Assembly: GCA_036678685.1 (NCBI GenBank)
Contig: JAZIHH010000005.1
Location: 221,031 to 285,030, forward strand
DNA: 64,000 bases
Origin: JAZIHH01 sp036678685
GTDB taxonomy: Bacteria; Bacillota; UBA4882; UBA10575
Direction of reading: 5' to 3'
Positions 26,385 to 34,413 of this stretch are shown here, piece by piece. A program made the translations under genes and the position numbers. How positions within the stretch are numbered: the stretch's first letter is position 1; every line of letters begins with the position of its first letter. Under the pieces are notes generated by a model. It ran no database searches. It saw only the letters and a list, made by a program, of their open reading frames with translations, and was not told the origin of the DNA.

Positions 26385-27092
26385 TTGAAAATTGGCATTG
26401 TGGGCGCCGGCGGCCACGGCCGGGTGGTTCTTGATCTGATTCTGGAAAACACCGGTATGGAGGCGGCAGGCTTTTTTGACCAAAGGACCGGCGGGGAAGG
26501 ACCTTACGGCTGGCCAATCCTGGGCGATGAAAGCAGCCTGGTGGAGAATTGGCCCGTTTTTCAGCTGGACGGGGTGATCGTGGCCATCGGCGACAACCGG
26601 GCCAGACGAAGGATCTTTGAAAAACTCCTGGCCGCGGGGATCCCCCTTGTTTCTCTTATTTACCACCGGGCGCAGGTCAGCCGGTTTGCCCGGATTGGCG
26701 CAGGAACGGTCATCTGTGCCGGCGCCGTGGTCGGACCGGGTGCTGTGATCGGTGACAATTGCATCATTAATACCGGCGCTTCCGTTGATCATGATTGCCG
26801 GGTGCAAGACCATGCCCACCTTTGTCCCGGGGCGGTCCTGGCCGGAACAGTGACGGTGGGGGAAGAAGCCATGTTGGGCACCGGGACCGTGGTTATTCCG
26901 GGAATAACCATTGGGAAGAGGACAATAACCGGAGCCGGCAGCGTGATTATACGGGATCTTCCGGATAACCTTGTAGTCGCCGGAGTGCCGGCCCGTTTAA
27001 TCCGCCGGTTGGAGGAGGAAGAAGATGACCTGGGACAAGAGATCAACAACCGGTCCGGACAGGGAAAAAAGACTGATGACAGGTTCAGATAG
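26385..27092 (+). CDS. neuD: NeuD-like sugar O/N-acetyltransferase (hexapeptide repeat)
   Basis: This is a 235-aa member of the PglD/NeuD family. The N-terminal Rossmann-like part is GIVGAGGHGRVVLDLI with AIGDNRARR. It is followed by a left-handed beta helix of hexapeptide repeats (IGAGTVICAGAVVGPGAVIGDN, GTVTVGEEAMLGTGTVVIPGITIG) with the catalytic-type His in ASVDHDCR. It probably acetylates a nonulosonic acid or its 4-amino precursor. TTG at 26385 lies eight bases after AAAGAGG and is preferred over GTG at 26376. The C-terminal tail overlaps the start of neuB. Confidence 0.85.
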   Translation: MKIGIVGAGGHGRVVLDLILENTGMEAAGFFDQRTGGEGPYGWPILGDESSLVENWPVFQLDGVIVAIGDNRARRRIFEKLLAAGIPLVSLIYHRAQVSRFARIGAGTVICAGAVVGPGAVIGDNCIINTGASVDHDCRVQDHAHLCPGAVLAGTVTVGEEAMLGTGTVVIPGITIGKRTITGAGSVIIRDLPDNLVVAGVPARLIRRLEEEEDDLGQEINNRSGQGKKTDDRFR

Positions 27093-28251
27093 GGAAAGAA
27101 GAGCGGCGGCCGCCCATGATGGGGAGAGTAAACCGGCCGCCGGTCCGGATGGGGAAGGAAGACTGACCGGTCTGGGTTGGGCAAGAAGACCACCGGCCGG
27201 TCCGGATGAGGAAGAGGGAGTAATAATCATTGCCGAAGCCGGCGTGAACCATAACGGCAACTTGGCCATGGCGTTATCCTTAATTGAAAAGGCAAAACAA
27301 GCGGGCGCCGACGTTATTAAGTTCCAGGCCTACGTTCCCGGGGAACTGGTGGTGCCGGGGGACAGTCAATACCAGATGTTAAACAGCTTTGCCCTTGAAG
27401 AGAAGGATTTCCTCCTTTTGCAGGAAAAATGTGCGGAAGAAAAGATTCTTTTTTTGGCCTCTGTTTTTGATGAAGTGAGCCTGGCCTTGCTGGTAAAACT
27501 CAATGTCGCCGCGATTAAAATCCCTTCCGGGGAGATCACCAACCTTCCGCTTATCAGAAAGGCTGCCGCCACCGGCAGGCCATTGCTTGTTTCCGCCGGG
27601 ATGTCCACTTTGGGAGATGTGGAAGCCGCGGTGCTGGCCGCGGAAGAAGAGGGAAACAAGAAAATCGCTTTGTTGCATTGTGTCTCCGAATACCCCGCCC
27701 CCTTGGAAAAAACAAACCTCCGTGCCATTAAAACCCTACGGGCGGCCTTTAAATACCCGGTGGGTTTCTCCGACCATACGGAGGGTTATGACGCAGCCCT
27801 GCTGGCCGTGGCTTTAGGCGCCAGGATCATCGAGAAGCATTTCACCCTGGATAAAAACCTGCCCGGTCCGGACCATAAGCTTTCTCTGGCCCCGGGGGAA
27901 TTCCACGAGTTTGTCCGTAAGATCAGGAGCGCGGAAAAAGCGCTGGGGAACGGAAGAAAAACAATTACCGCCGGGGAAAAGGCGGTCCGGGAGAGGGCCG
28001 GGAAAAGCCTGGTCGCCCGGGTTGACATGGCGAAAGGTACGGTTTTCTCCGAAGAACTGTTCGCCTTGAAAAGGCCGGGCACCGGCATTCCCCCGCAATA
28101 CCTTGCCCTGGTGAGCGGGGCGCGGGCCGCCCGCTTTATTCCCAAGGATTCCTTGTTGCAATGGGACGACTTCATCATGGGGGAGAAGGAAAAGAATGAA
28201 GCGGCGAGTAACAGCCTTGACGGGATGCAGGGCCGACTATGGGATCTTTAG
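27025..28251 (+). CDS. neuB: N-acetylneuraminate/legionaminate synthase NeuB with repeat-built N-terminal extension
   Basis: NeuB condenses phosphoenolpyruvate with an N-acetylated hexosamine to give a nonulosonic acid. The TIM barrel starts at IIIAEAGVNHNG (about residue 69) and contains IKFQAY, KIPSGEITN, LLVSAGMST, LLHCVSEYPAP, GFSDHTEG and IIEKHFTLDKNLPGPDHKLSL. The C-terminal SAF-like domain is KSLVARVDMAKGT...LKRPGTGI. The ATG at 27025 has an excellent GGAGGAGGAAG site and adds about 67 residues made of degenerate decapeptides (see the repeat entry). No better start lies closer to the barrel. The last 56 bases overlap neuC. Confidence 0.92.
   Translation: MTWDKRSTTGPDREKRLMTGSDRERRAAAAHDGESKPAAGPDGEGRLTGLGWARRPPAGPDEEEGVIIIAEAGVNHNGNLAMALSLIEKAKQAGADVIKFQAYVPGELVVPGDSQYQMLNSFALEEKDFLLLQEKCAEEKILFLASVFDEVSLALLVKLNVAAIKIPSGEITNLPLIRKAAATGRPLLVSAGMSTLGDVEAAVLAAEEEGNKKIALLHCVSEYPAPLEKTNLRAIKTLRAAFKYPVGFSDHTEGYDAALLAVALGARIIEKHFTLDKNLPGPDHKLSLAPGEFHEFVRKIRSAEKALGNGRKTITAGEKAVRERAGKSLVARVDMAKGTVFSEELFALKRPGTGIPPQYLALVSGARAARFIPKDSLLQWDDFIMGEKEKNEAASNSLDGMQGRLWDL
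27052..27220 (+). repeat. Degenerate ~30-bp tandem repeat in the 5' end of neuB
   Basis: About six units beginning GGTCCGGAYRGGGAARGAAG occur in tandem. In the neuB frame they give decapeptides GPDREKRLMT, GSDRERRAAA, AHDGESKPAA, GPDGEGRLT, GLGWARRPPA and GPDEEEG. The array spans the end of neuD (which stops at 27092) and the start of neuB. Unit length is a multiple of three, so copy-number change would keep the neuB frame. Confidence 0.8.
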
Positions 28252-29383
28252 GCCGGTCCTGCAAGAGATAAACCGGAGGGCTGATTTGGAACTGAACTTG
28301 ATCGTCACCGGTATGCACTTGCTGCCGGAATACGGGGAGACCATCCGGGAAGTAGAGGCGGACGGTTTTCCCATCGCGGAGAAGATCGACAGCTTACTGA
28401 AGAGCGACTCGGGCGCAGCCATGGTTAAAGCCACCGCCCTTTGTCTTTTAGGTGTGGTTCAGGCTCTGGAGAGGATAAAACCCCAAATCCTTCTGGTCCT
28501 GGGGGACAGGGACGAAATGTTGGCCGGGGCGATCGCCGCCGCCCATATGAAGATTGCGGTGGCGCATATCCACGGCGGGGAACTCTCCGGTTCGATCGAC
28601 GGTTCCATCCGCCATGCCATTTCCAAATTTGCCCATCTCCACTTTCCCGTTAGCCCCCAGGCCGCCCATTGCCTGACCGTTTCCGGGGAGGAAAAGTGGC
28701 GGATTTTTCTGGTGGGCGCCCCCGGTTTGGATGACGCCCGGACCGGTCTTGCGGTTACCCGGGAGGAACTCTCCAGAGAACTGGGGTTTTCCCTGCCGGA
28801 AGAGTTTGTCCTGGTGGTTTTTCACCCGGTCGTGGGGGAGGAAGCGGCCTCGGCGGAAAATTTTGCTGCCATCCTCAACGCCCTTGCCGACTTGGGCCTG
28901 GCGAGCCTGGTTTTCTTGCCGAACGCCGACGCCGGCCGCAATCTCTTATTGAACATCTTAAAAGATTACCAGGATTCTCCCGGCCTGCGGATCGTCACCC
29001 ATCTTCACCGTCGTTTTTATCTGGGCCTGCTGGCAAAGGCCGCGCTGATGATCGGCAATTCGAGCAGCGGCGTAATTGAGGCCCCTTACTTTTCTTTGCC
29101 CGTAATCAATCTGGGCAACCGGCAAAAAGGACGTTTGCGCGCGGGAAACGTCCTTGATCTGGACGACGGCTGCGGCAAAGAGCACATTAAAGAGGAGATC
29201 AAAAAGCTGCTCCGCCAGCGGAAAAGCGGGGAACCTGCGAGGAAAAAGGTCAATCCCTACCGGGGCGGCGCGGGGGAAAAAATCGCCGCGGTCCTGGCGG
29301 AGATCCCCCTGGATGACCGTCTGCTGAATAAGGATTTTGCCTTTCCCCCGTTCAAGGACGGAAAGAACGGATGGTCTCGATGA
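28196..29383 (+). CDS. neuC: Hydrolysing UDP-sugar 2-epimerase NeuC/LegG
   Basis: This 395-aa GT-B-fold enzyme removes UDP and epimerises C2 of UDP-GlcNAc or the 2,4-diacetamido sugar, giving the NeuB substrate. Visible family features are TGCRADYGIFRPVL at the N-terminus, LVLGDRDEMLAGAIAA, VAHIHGGELSGSIDGSIRHAISKFAHLHF (substrate loop) and a late MIGNSSSGVIEAP. It overlaps neuB by 56 bases, indicating coupled translation of neuD-neuB-neuC. Its 3' end overlaps the converging aminotransferase gene by 32 bases. NeuC and LegG cannot be told apart by eye; the dehydratase and aminotransferase next door favour LegG. Confidence 0.92.
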   Translation: MKRRVTALTGCRADYGIFRPVLQEINRRADLELNLIVTGMHLLPEYGETIREVEADGFPIAEKIDSLLKSDSGAAMVKATALCLLGVVQALERIKPQILLVLGDRDEMLAGAIAAAHMKIAVAHIHGGELSGSIDGSIRHAISKFAHLHFPVSPQAAHCLTVSGEEKWRIFLVGAPGLDDARTGLAVTREELSRELGFSLPEEFVLVVFHPVVGEEAASAENFAAILNALADLGLASLVFLPNADAGRNLLLNILKDYQDSPGLRIVTHLHRRFYLGLLAKAALMIGNSSSGVIEAPYFSLPVINLGNRQKGRLRAGNVLDLDDGCGKEHIKEEIKKLLRQRKSGEPARKKVNPYRGGAGEKIAAVLAEIPLDDRLLNKDFAFPPFKDGKNGWSR

Positions 29384-30500
29384 TCTTCTCCTGTTCAGCC
29401 GGGAGCAAGTCCGGGTAGATCGGAAGGGTGACCAGTTGCCACCAGACGGTGGACGCCACCGGACAGACCGCCTTGTACTTCCGGTAACAGGGATGGAGAA
29501 AAGCCGGGATATAATGGACGCCGGGGGCGATCCCGTTCTTGGTCAGGTGGGTGATGAACCGGTCCCGGATCTTCTCCTCCGGCAGTCGCACCTGAAAAAG
29601 ATGCCAGGACGACTGGACATACGGCCGTTCTGTGGGCAGGGTCAACCACGCAAGCCCGGCCAATCCCTCCCGGTACCGGTTGACAATCTCCCGGCGGGCC
29701 TTATTCAGTTCATCCAGCCTTTTCAACTGGACCAGGCCGATGGCAGCTGCCAGATCGTTCATATGGCATTTGAAACCGATCCAGTTAACATAATACTTCC
29801 ACTTGTAGGTAAGGTCCTCCACCGTCCTTTCCCAGGTATCTTTGGAGATACCGAGCCAGCGCATCTCCCGGAACCAACGGTCCTGCCATTCATGTTCACA
29901 GGTGATGGCGCCCCCTTCACCGCAGGTCAAATTCTTCACCGCATGAAAACTGAAACAGGTGAGATGGGGACGGCTGCCAACGGGCCGGCCTTTATACATG
30001 GCGCCGCAGGCATGGGCGGCATCCTCCACCAAAGCCAAGCCGTGGGCTGCCGCCAAATCCGTCAGTTCGTCCAGGTCGATGGGGTGCCCGGCGATATCCA
30101 CGCCGATAATGGCTTTGGTGCGGGGGGTAATCTTTGCCGCCACATCCTCCGGGTCGATGTTCAAGGTATCGGGCTGAATATCGGCGAAAACCGGTGTTGC
30201 CCCGGCATAGACCACGGCATGAACCGTAGAGACAAAAGTCAGCGGCGTCACGATTACCTCATCACCCGGGGAAAGACCCAGGGAAGCCATGGCAAGATGG
30301 AGCGCCGCCGTGCCCGAGTTTAAGCCGATACAGAATTTGGCGCCAACTTTTTCCGCAAACTTCTTTTCAAACTCCGCCGTCTTCGGGCCCAGGCCGATCC
30401 AGCCGGAACGCATGGTTTCAACAACCGCCGTGATCTCTTCCTCCGTGATGGACGGTTTTAAAACCGGAATATACTCTTTATCTTTGTGTACGGGTTTCAA
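29352..30500 (-). CDS. DegT/DnrJ/EryC1-family PLP sugar aminotransferase (LegC/PseC-like)
   Basis: This 382-aa type I PLP enzyme transfers an amino group to a 4-keto sugar nucleotide. Blocks seen are VVETMRSGWIGLGP, CIGLNSGTAALHLAM, VIVTPLTFVSTVHAVVYAGATPVFAD, LVEDAAHACGAMYKG and the PLP-lysine motif FSFHAVKNLTCGEGGA. In the nonulosonic pathway it would act after the 4,6-dehydratase (31382-32428). It lies on the strand opposite neuDBC, in one run with neuA and the dehydratase. Between it and neuA is the wreck of a second, similar aminotransferase. Confidence 0.93.
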   Translation of the reverse strand: MKPVHKDKEYIPVLKPSITEEEITAVVETMRSGWIGLGPKTAEFEKKFAEKVGAKFCIGLNSGTAALHLAMASLGLSPGDEVIVTPLTFVSTVHAVVYAGATPVFADIQPDTLNIDPEDVAAKITPRTKAIIGVDIAGHPIDLDELTDLAAAHGLALVEDAAHACGAMYKGRPVGSRPHLTCFSFHAVKNLTCGEGGAITCEHEWQDRWFREMRWLGISKDTWERTVEDLTYKWKYYVNWIGFKCHMNDLAAAIGLVQLKRLDELNKARREIVNRYREGLAGLAWLTLPTERPYVQSSWHLFQVRLPEEKIRDRFITHLTKNGIAPGVHYIPAFLHPCYRKYKAVCPVASTVWWQLVTLPIYPDLLPAEQEKIIETIRSFRP

Positions 30501-30531
30501 AGTAATCCCCCCAAATGCCCTATGGTGCCGA

Positions 30532-30642
30532 TTATTGCGAGTTAACGACCTTTTTTATAATATTGGCGACCGCGCCGATCTGTTCCCACCGGAGCTTGTT
30601 ATAAAAGGGCAAGGCCAGACAGGTGGCGGCCGCCTTTTTTGT
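30532..30642 (-). pseudogene. C-terminal remnant of a second DegT-type aminotransferase
   Basis: On the minus strand the frame from about 30642 to the TAA at 30532 reads TKKAAATCLALPFYNKLRWEQ and then IGAVANIIKKVV. This is the usual C-terminal signature of DegT/DnrJ aminotransferases (LALPFYNxLxxEQ). No upstream part of that gene exists here: the preceding sequence is the end of neuA. It is read as the scar of a deletion. Confidence 0.75.
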
Positions 30643-30681
30643 CTCCGGAAATTCCCCGCCTTGATAATTTGGATAAAGGGA

Positions 30682-31377
30682 TCACGGGCCGCTTCCTCCT
30701 TTCAGCAGAATCTCTGCCAACTCCAGATCTTCCGGGTAATCGATATCCACGGACCGTCTCTCGGGCATAAAAAAGGGTAAGACCGCGTTCCCCAGCAGTC
30801 GCCGCTCTTTTAAAAGACCGGTTTTTCCCATGTATAAAGCCCCGTTGATCCGGAAAAAGGGTTGTTTTTCAGTGGGGGAGAAGAACGGTCTGATAAACCC
30901 GTTTTTCTTACAATATATCTCTTCACTGCGCAGCGGCCGCCCGCTGACACTGACCAGGGAATCCGCAGGGGAATTCCGGAGGAGTGCGAACGCCCGGTCA
31001 ATATCTTCCGCCGTCCGCAGGGGAGAGGTGGGTTGCAAGACGACGAAATAAGGAAAGGTCTGGTTTTCTTGCTCCACCATATAGGCGACGGCATGGCAAA
31101 TCACGTCCACCATTGGCGTATCGTCACCGGCCAGTCCGGCCGGGCGCAGAAAAGGAACTTCCGCCCCGGCGGCCAAAGACACCTCCCGGATCCGCGGGTC
31201 GTCGGTGGAGACCAGAACCCTGGCGACCGCCTGCGCTTGACGGGCGGCTTCGATGGTGTAACAGATCAACGGTTTTCCCGCCAAAGGACGCAAGTTCTTG
31301 AGCGGCAAGCGTTTTGAACCGCCCCGGGCGGGGATGACGGCGAGCAGGAGCTCCTTGGAAAAGGAGTTAAGAGACAA
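30682..31377 (-). CDS. neuA: CMP-nonulosonic acid cytidylyltransferase NeuA/LegF
   Basis: This 231-aa nucleotidyltransferase activates the finished nonulosonic acid as its CMP ester. The nucleotide-binding signature LAVIPARGGSKRLPLKNLRPLAGKPL is at about residues 12-37, followed by LVSTDDPRI, VLQPTSPLRTAEDID, FFRINGALY and the late VDIDYPEDLELAE. The start is 5 bases beyond the stop of the dehydratase, so they are co-transcribed. The last few residues (KGGSGP) abut the aminotransferase remnant and may have been altered by that deletion. Confidence 0.92.
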   Translation of the reverse strand: MSLNSFSKELLLAVIPARGGSKRLPLKNLRPLAGKPLICYTIEAARQAQAVARVLVSTDDPRIREVSLAAGAEVPFLRPAGLAGDDTPMVDVICHAVAYMVEQENQTFPYFVVLQPTSPLRTAEDIDRAFALLRNSPADSLVSVSGRPLRSEEIYCKKNGFIRPFFSPTEKQPFFRINGALYMGKTGLLKERRLLGNAVLPFFMPERRSVDIDYPEDLELAEILLKGGSGP

Positions 31378-31381
31378 GGGT

Positions 31382-32428
31382 TTATTCCTCCCTCAGTTTG
31401 AGGATGTTCTCCCGGTCGACCTGGCCGACGAGGTGTAAAATTTCCTCCCGGGTCAGGGGGGATACTTCCTGTGAAGAGACCGGAACTGAACATCTCTTTC
31501 CCTGTTTTTTCTTTTTATGCCCGGTCAAACACTGGTATTCCGGATGAATGATTAACAAATTGCCCCGTTGTTCGCAGCGGGAGAGTTCATGCTGGAAGAT
31601 CAATTCTTCATGAAGTTTTTCCCCGGGCCCGGCCCCTGAGATCTTAATCTCCACACGTTTCCCGGTCACTTCAAAGAAGCGATCCCGAATCGCTTCCGCC
31701 ACGTCGATCACCCGCACTGCCGGCATGGAGAGGATGAAGACCTCACCGCCGGCAGCCTGGGAAGCGGCCAGTAAAATTAAAGCCACCGCCTCGTCAAAAG
31801 ACATGATAAAACGGGTCATTTCCGGATCCGTGACGGTGAGCGGACCGCCGCGGCGGAGCTGTTCCAGGAAGATCGGGATCACGGAACCCCGGGCGCCCGC
31901 CACATTCCCAAAGCGCACACAGGAAAACCGGGGATACTCTTTGCCGGTGATCAGGTTGGCGGCGACCAGGAGTTTCTCAGCCATCAATTTGGTTGTCCCC
32001 AGCACGTTACTGGGGTTGACCACTTTGTCGGTGCTGATCCCCATGACCAGCTTTACACCTTTGGCGATGCTCATGTCGATCAGATTTTGGGTGCCGATGA
32101 CATTGGTCTTTACGGCTTCAAACGGGTTGTATTCACAGGCGGCTACATGTTTAAGAGCCGCCGTGTGAAACACGATATCTACTCCTTCCAGGGCCATGCC
32201 CAAGCGGGGTGCGTCACGGACGTCCCCGACCAGATTCCGGAGGTTGGAAGGTTCGCCCAGCTTTAAATAGAGATCCAGTTGTTTTGTTTCATCCCGGCTG
32301 TAAACTCTGACCGACCGCGGATGGTATCTCAGAATCTCCTGGACCAACCGCGAACCGATGGAACCGGTTCCTCCGGTTACAAGTACGGTCCGGTTTTGTA
32401 ACAAATGACGATAATCCTTGCCATTCAC
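31382..32428 (-). CDS. UDP-sugar 4,6-dehydratase (LegB/PseB/CapD-like)
   Basis: This 348-aa extended short-chain dehydrogenase has NAD motif VLVTGGTGSIGS near residue 15, then GDVRDAPRL, HTAALKHVAACEYNP, GISTDKVVNPSNVLGTTKLMAEKL and CVRFGNVAGARGSVIP. The usual catalytic YxxxK/MxxxK position reads NVLGTTK: a leucine where many family members have Tyr or Met. It would convert UDP-GlcNAc to the 4-keto-6-deoxy sugar as first step towards legionaminic or pseudaminic acid. It is the first gene of a three-gene minus-strand operon (dehydratase, neuA, aminotransferase). Confidence 0.9.
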   Translation of the reverse strand: MNGKDYRHLLQNRTVLVTGGTGSIGSRLVQEILRYHPRSVRVYSRDETKQLDLYLKLGEPSNLRNLVGDVRDAPRLGMALEGVDIVFHTAALKHVAACEYNPFEAVKTNVIGTQNLIDMSIAKGVKLVMGISTDKVVNPSNVLGTTKLMAEKLLVAANLITGKEYPRFSCVRFGNVAGARGSVIPIFLEQLRRGGPLTVTDPEMTRFIMSFDEAVALILLAASQAAGGEVFILSMPAVRVIDVAEAIRDRFFEVTGKRVEIKISGAGPGEKLHEELIFQHELSRCEQRGNLLIIHPEYQCLTGHKKKKQGKRCSVPVSSQEVSPLTREEILHLVGQVDRENILKLREE

Positions 32429-32617
32429 TGAAAAAACCTCCAGCCTGTTCTAGTTTATGACGGACGGGCAATTCAGTGCGCGACTTTCAACCTAAACCGG
32501 CAAATTTATTCCTTGATAACAATTCCCGGGGAAACAGTGGCAATTGGCAGCCGTTACTATATAATAAAGTAATCATACAATTATCCGACCAAAGTATTGG
32601 AGTATCTTAGTTATGTT

Positions 32618-33688
32618 ATGTTTTTTAATAACCGCCAGACGGCAGCCAAACCTTCCCGCCACAAAATCCTGGTCGTCTCCCCCGGACGGGGGGCGGCCAT
32701 TACCATCGCCTATGAATTACCGTTTTCGGTTTTGGCGGCCCATGGGTTTACCTGGGACTTCCAGTTGGAAGGAGAGCTTAACGCGGGAAATTTGGCCGGA
32801 TGTACTCTCCTGATCCTCTATCGCTGCCGGCAAGCACGGACCATTGCTTTTCTCCGTCTTGCCCGGGAAAAGGGGATCCCTGTCCTTTACGAACTGGATG
32901 ACGATTTATTGGCCCCGCCCACCGATGAAAGCTGGGGCGAACTCTACCGGAAAGAGTTCCGCCGGCATATTATCGAAACCCTGCTGGTGGAAGCCGATTT
33001 AATCAAGGCGGGGTCACCGGAACTGGCAAAGCGGCTGCAGAAACGGGGGTTCAACGCGATTTACCGGCCTTATCCCGTGAAACTCCTGGCATTGCCAGTA
33101 AAAAAAAGAGAGGAAATCCCCCTTTTCCGTGTTGGCTATTTCGGCACTCCTCATCACCGCAAGGATATTGAAGCCATTTTCCCGGCTTTGCTGCGCATTG
33201 ATGAACTTTTCCGGGAGCGGGTGCAGTTTGAATTTATCGGCTGTTACCCTGAAGGCTGGGCCAAACTGAAAAGGGCGGTTATCCATCCCGGTGTCCATGA
33301 CTATTTCGCCTTTCTCCAAAAACTCGCCTCCCTTAATTGGACCGTTGGTCTGGCCCCCTTGCGTCCCACCCCTTTTAACGAGGCGAAAAGCGACAGTAAA
33401 TTCCGGGATTACACCGCGGCCGGCATCCCCGGCATCTATGCCGACCTTCCACCCTACCGCCAGACCGTCCGTCCGGGTATCAACGGTTGGCTGGCCGGCC
33501 ACGACCCGGCAGAGTGGGTGGAAAAGATTGGCGAGGCCCTTTTGGATGCCAAGCGGGAGGAGATACTGGCCGCTGCCCGGGAACAGGCGCGGAGAGTCAA
33601 TAGTCCGGAAACAGCGGCCGCCGCCTGGCGCAGACTTTATAAAAAAATGATAAGTAAGGTGAGTGCAAATGACCTTTTGTCATGCTGA
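32618..33688 (+). CDS. Glycosyltransferase, GT-B/GT1-like, 356 aa
   Basis: This cytoplasmic glycosyltransferase-like protein begins at about the ATG at 32618. The N-terminal half contains ILVVSPGRGAAITIAYELPF and PVLYELDDDLLAPP. The C-terminal half has FRVGYFGTPHHRKDIEAIFPALLRI and the nucleotide-sugar-binding end SDSKFRDYTAAGIPGIYADLPPYRQTVRPGINGWL. That last motif is shared with the gene at 37208-38266, so the two are paralogues. Its promoter region (TATAAT near 32563) is divergent from the dehydratase operon. It probably adds a sugar to the surface glycan made by this locus; donor and acceptor are unknown. Confidence 0.8.
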   Translation: MFFNNRQTAAKPSRHKILVVSPGRGAAITIAYELPFSVLAAHGFTWDFQLEGELNAGNLAGCTLLILYRCRQARTIAFLRLAREKGIPVLYELDDDLLAPPTDESWGELYRKEFRRHIIETLLVEADLIKAGSPELAKRLQKRGFNAIYRPYPVKLLALPVKKREEIPLFRVGYFGTPHHRKDIEAIFPALLRIDELFRERVQFEFIGCYPEGWAKLKRAVIHPGVHDYFAFLQKLASLNWTVGLAPLRPTPFNEAKSDSKFRDYTAAGIPGIYADLPPYRQTVRPGINGWLAGHDPAEWVEKIGEALLDAKREEILAAAREQARRVNSPETAAAAWRRLYKKMISKVSANDLLSC

Positions 33689-34307
33689 CAAAACCAGGAC
33701 CGCTGAAAAGACAAGCCGGGATTTAATCTCTACCTGTGACCGGCTGAAATTTAGGGCCGAGGGGTCACCGGTCCTTTGCAGTCTCCCTTGCGTTCCCAAG
33801 TTCAGTACGTCTTTGGACCATTTTCGTAACCAGATCACCCGTCAAGTACTTTTGGATATAAACAGACGGTGCCGGGTTTTGTTTGCTTTACCCCCGGGCG
33901 CCCTGATTCAGGTGGGGGAGTATACAGAATCCCTTTTAATCCGCAGGCTCATTGAATTGGAGGTTGAGGGACTCTCCATCAATTCCCTCACCGCCGCTCT
34001 CCGGAATGTCCGGTTTGAGGTGATTGCCGTTGAGTCGGCTATCATTCAAGTCAGCGGCGAACTGGTGATTACCGTAGTCTATACCGGTGTCGACTCCCTC
34101 TCCCATACGCAGGAAGTAACCGCGCCGTTTAGTGAACAAATAACCGTACCGGGGGATTTCCCGGCGAACATAACCGTCAATGGGACTTTAAGCCTGGATA
34201 ATATCTCGTATATTGAGAATATTGACCCCAGTTTTCTGGTGATCGAATCGGTTACTGTAGTCGCACAGCTTACGGCCTTCGTAAGAATACTGGTGCCCTC
34301 CGGTTAG
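33669..34307 (+). CDS. SPOCS/DUF3794-like domain protein, 212 aa
   Basis: The ATG at 33669 follows AAGGTGA. The second half has the alternating-strand layout of SPOCS (DUF3794) domains: IIQVSGELVITVVYTG, QEVTAPFSEQITVPGDFP, then SYIENIDPSFLVIESVTVVAQLTAFVRI. SPOCS domains occur in sporulation coat/engulfment proteins such as SafA/SipL partners and in other Firmicute surface proteins. The N-terminal third (TRTAEKTSRDLISTCDRL) is unrelated. It overlaps the end of the glycosyltransferase gene by 20 bases, so both are probably made together; an outer spore or surface layer is a reasonable but unproven location. Confidence 0.6.
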   Translation: MTFCHADKTRTAEKTSRDLISTCDRLKFRAEGSPVLCSLPCVPKFSTSLDHFRNQITRQVLLDINRRCRVLFALPPGALIQVGEYTESLLIRRLIELEVEGLSINSLTAALRNVRFEVIAVESAIIQVSGELVITVVYTGVDSLSHTQEVTAPFSEQITVPGDFPANITVNGTLSLDNISYIENIDPSFLVIESVTVVAQLTAFVRILVPSG

Positions 34308-34343
34308 AGACAGACCCTAAAAGTAAACACGAAAGAAGAAATT

Positions 34344-34378
34344 AAAGCCCGGAAAGACAAGTCCGGGCTTTAATTTTT
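34344..34378 (+). terminator. Rho-independent terminator (convergent genes)
   Basis: AAAGCCCGG / CCGGGCTTT with a 10-base loop is followed by AATTTTT. It lies between the SPOCS-like gene and the converging glycosyltransferase operon, and A-rich sequence on the other side may let it work in both directions. Confidence 0.85.
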
Positions 34379-34413
34379 CCGGGCCGGACGCGGATAAAGT
34401 AACCGGCAGAAGG

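Noticed and set aside
29337..30323. 328-codon plus-strand ORF opposite the aminotransferase
   Set aside because: It is the antisense shadow of a clearly recognised PLP aminotransferase in high-GC sequence.
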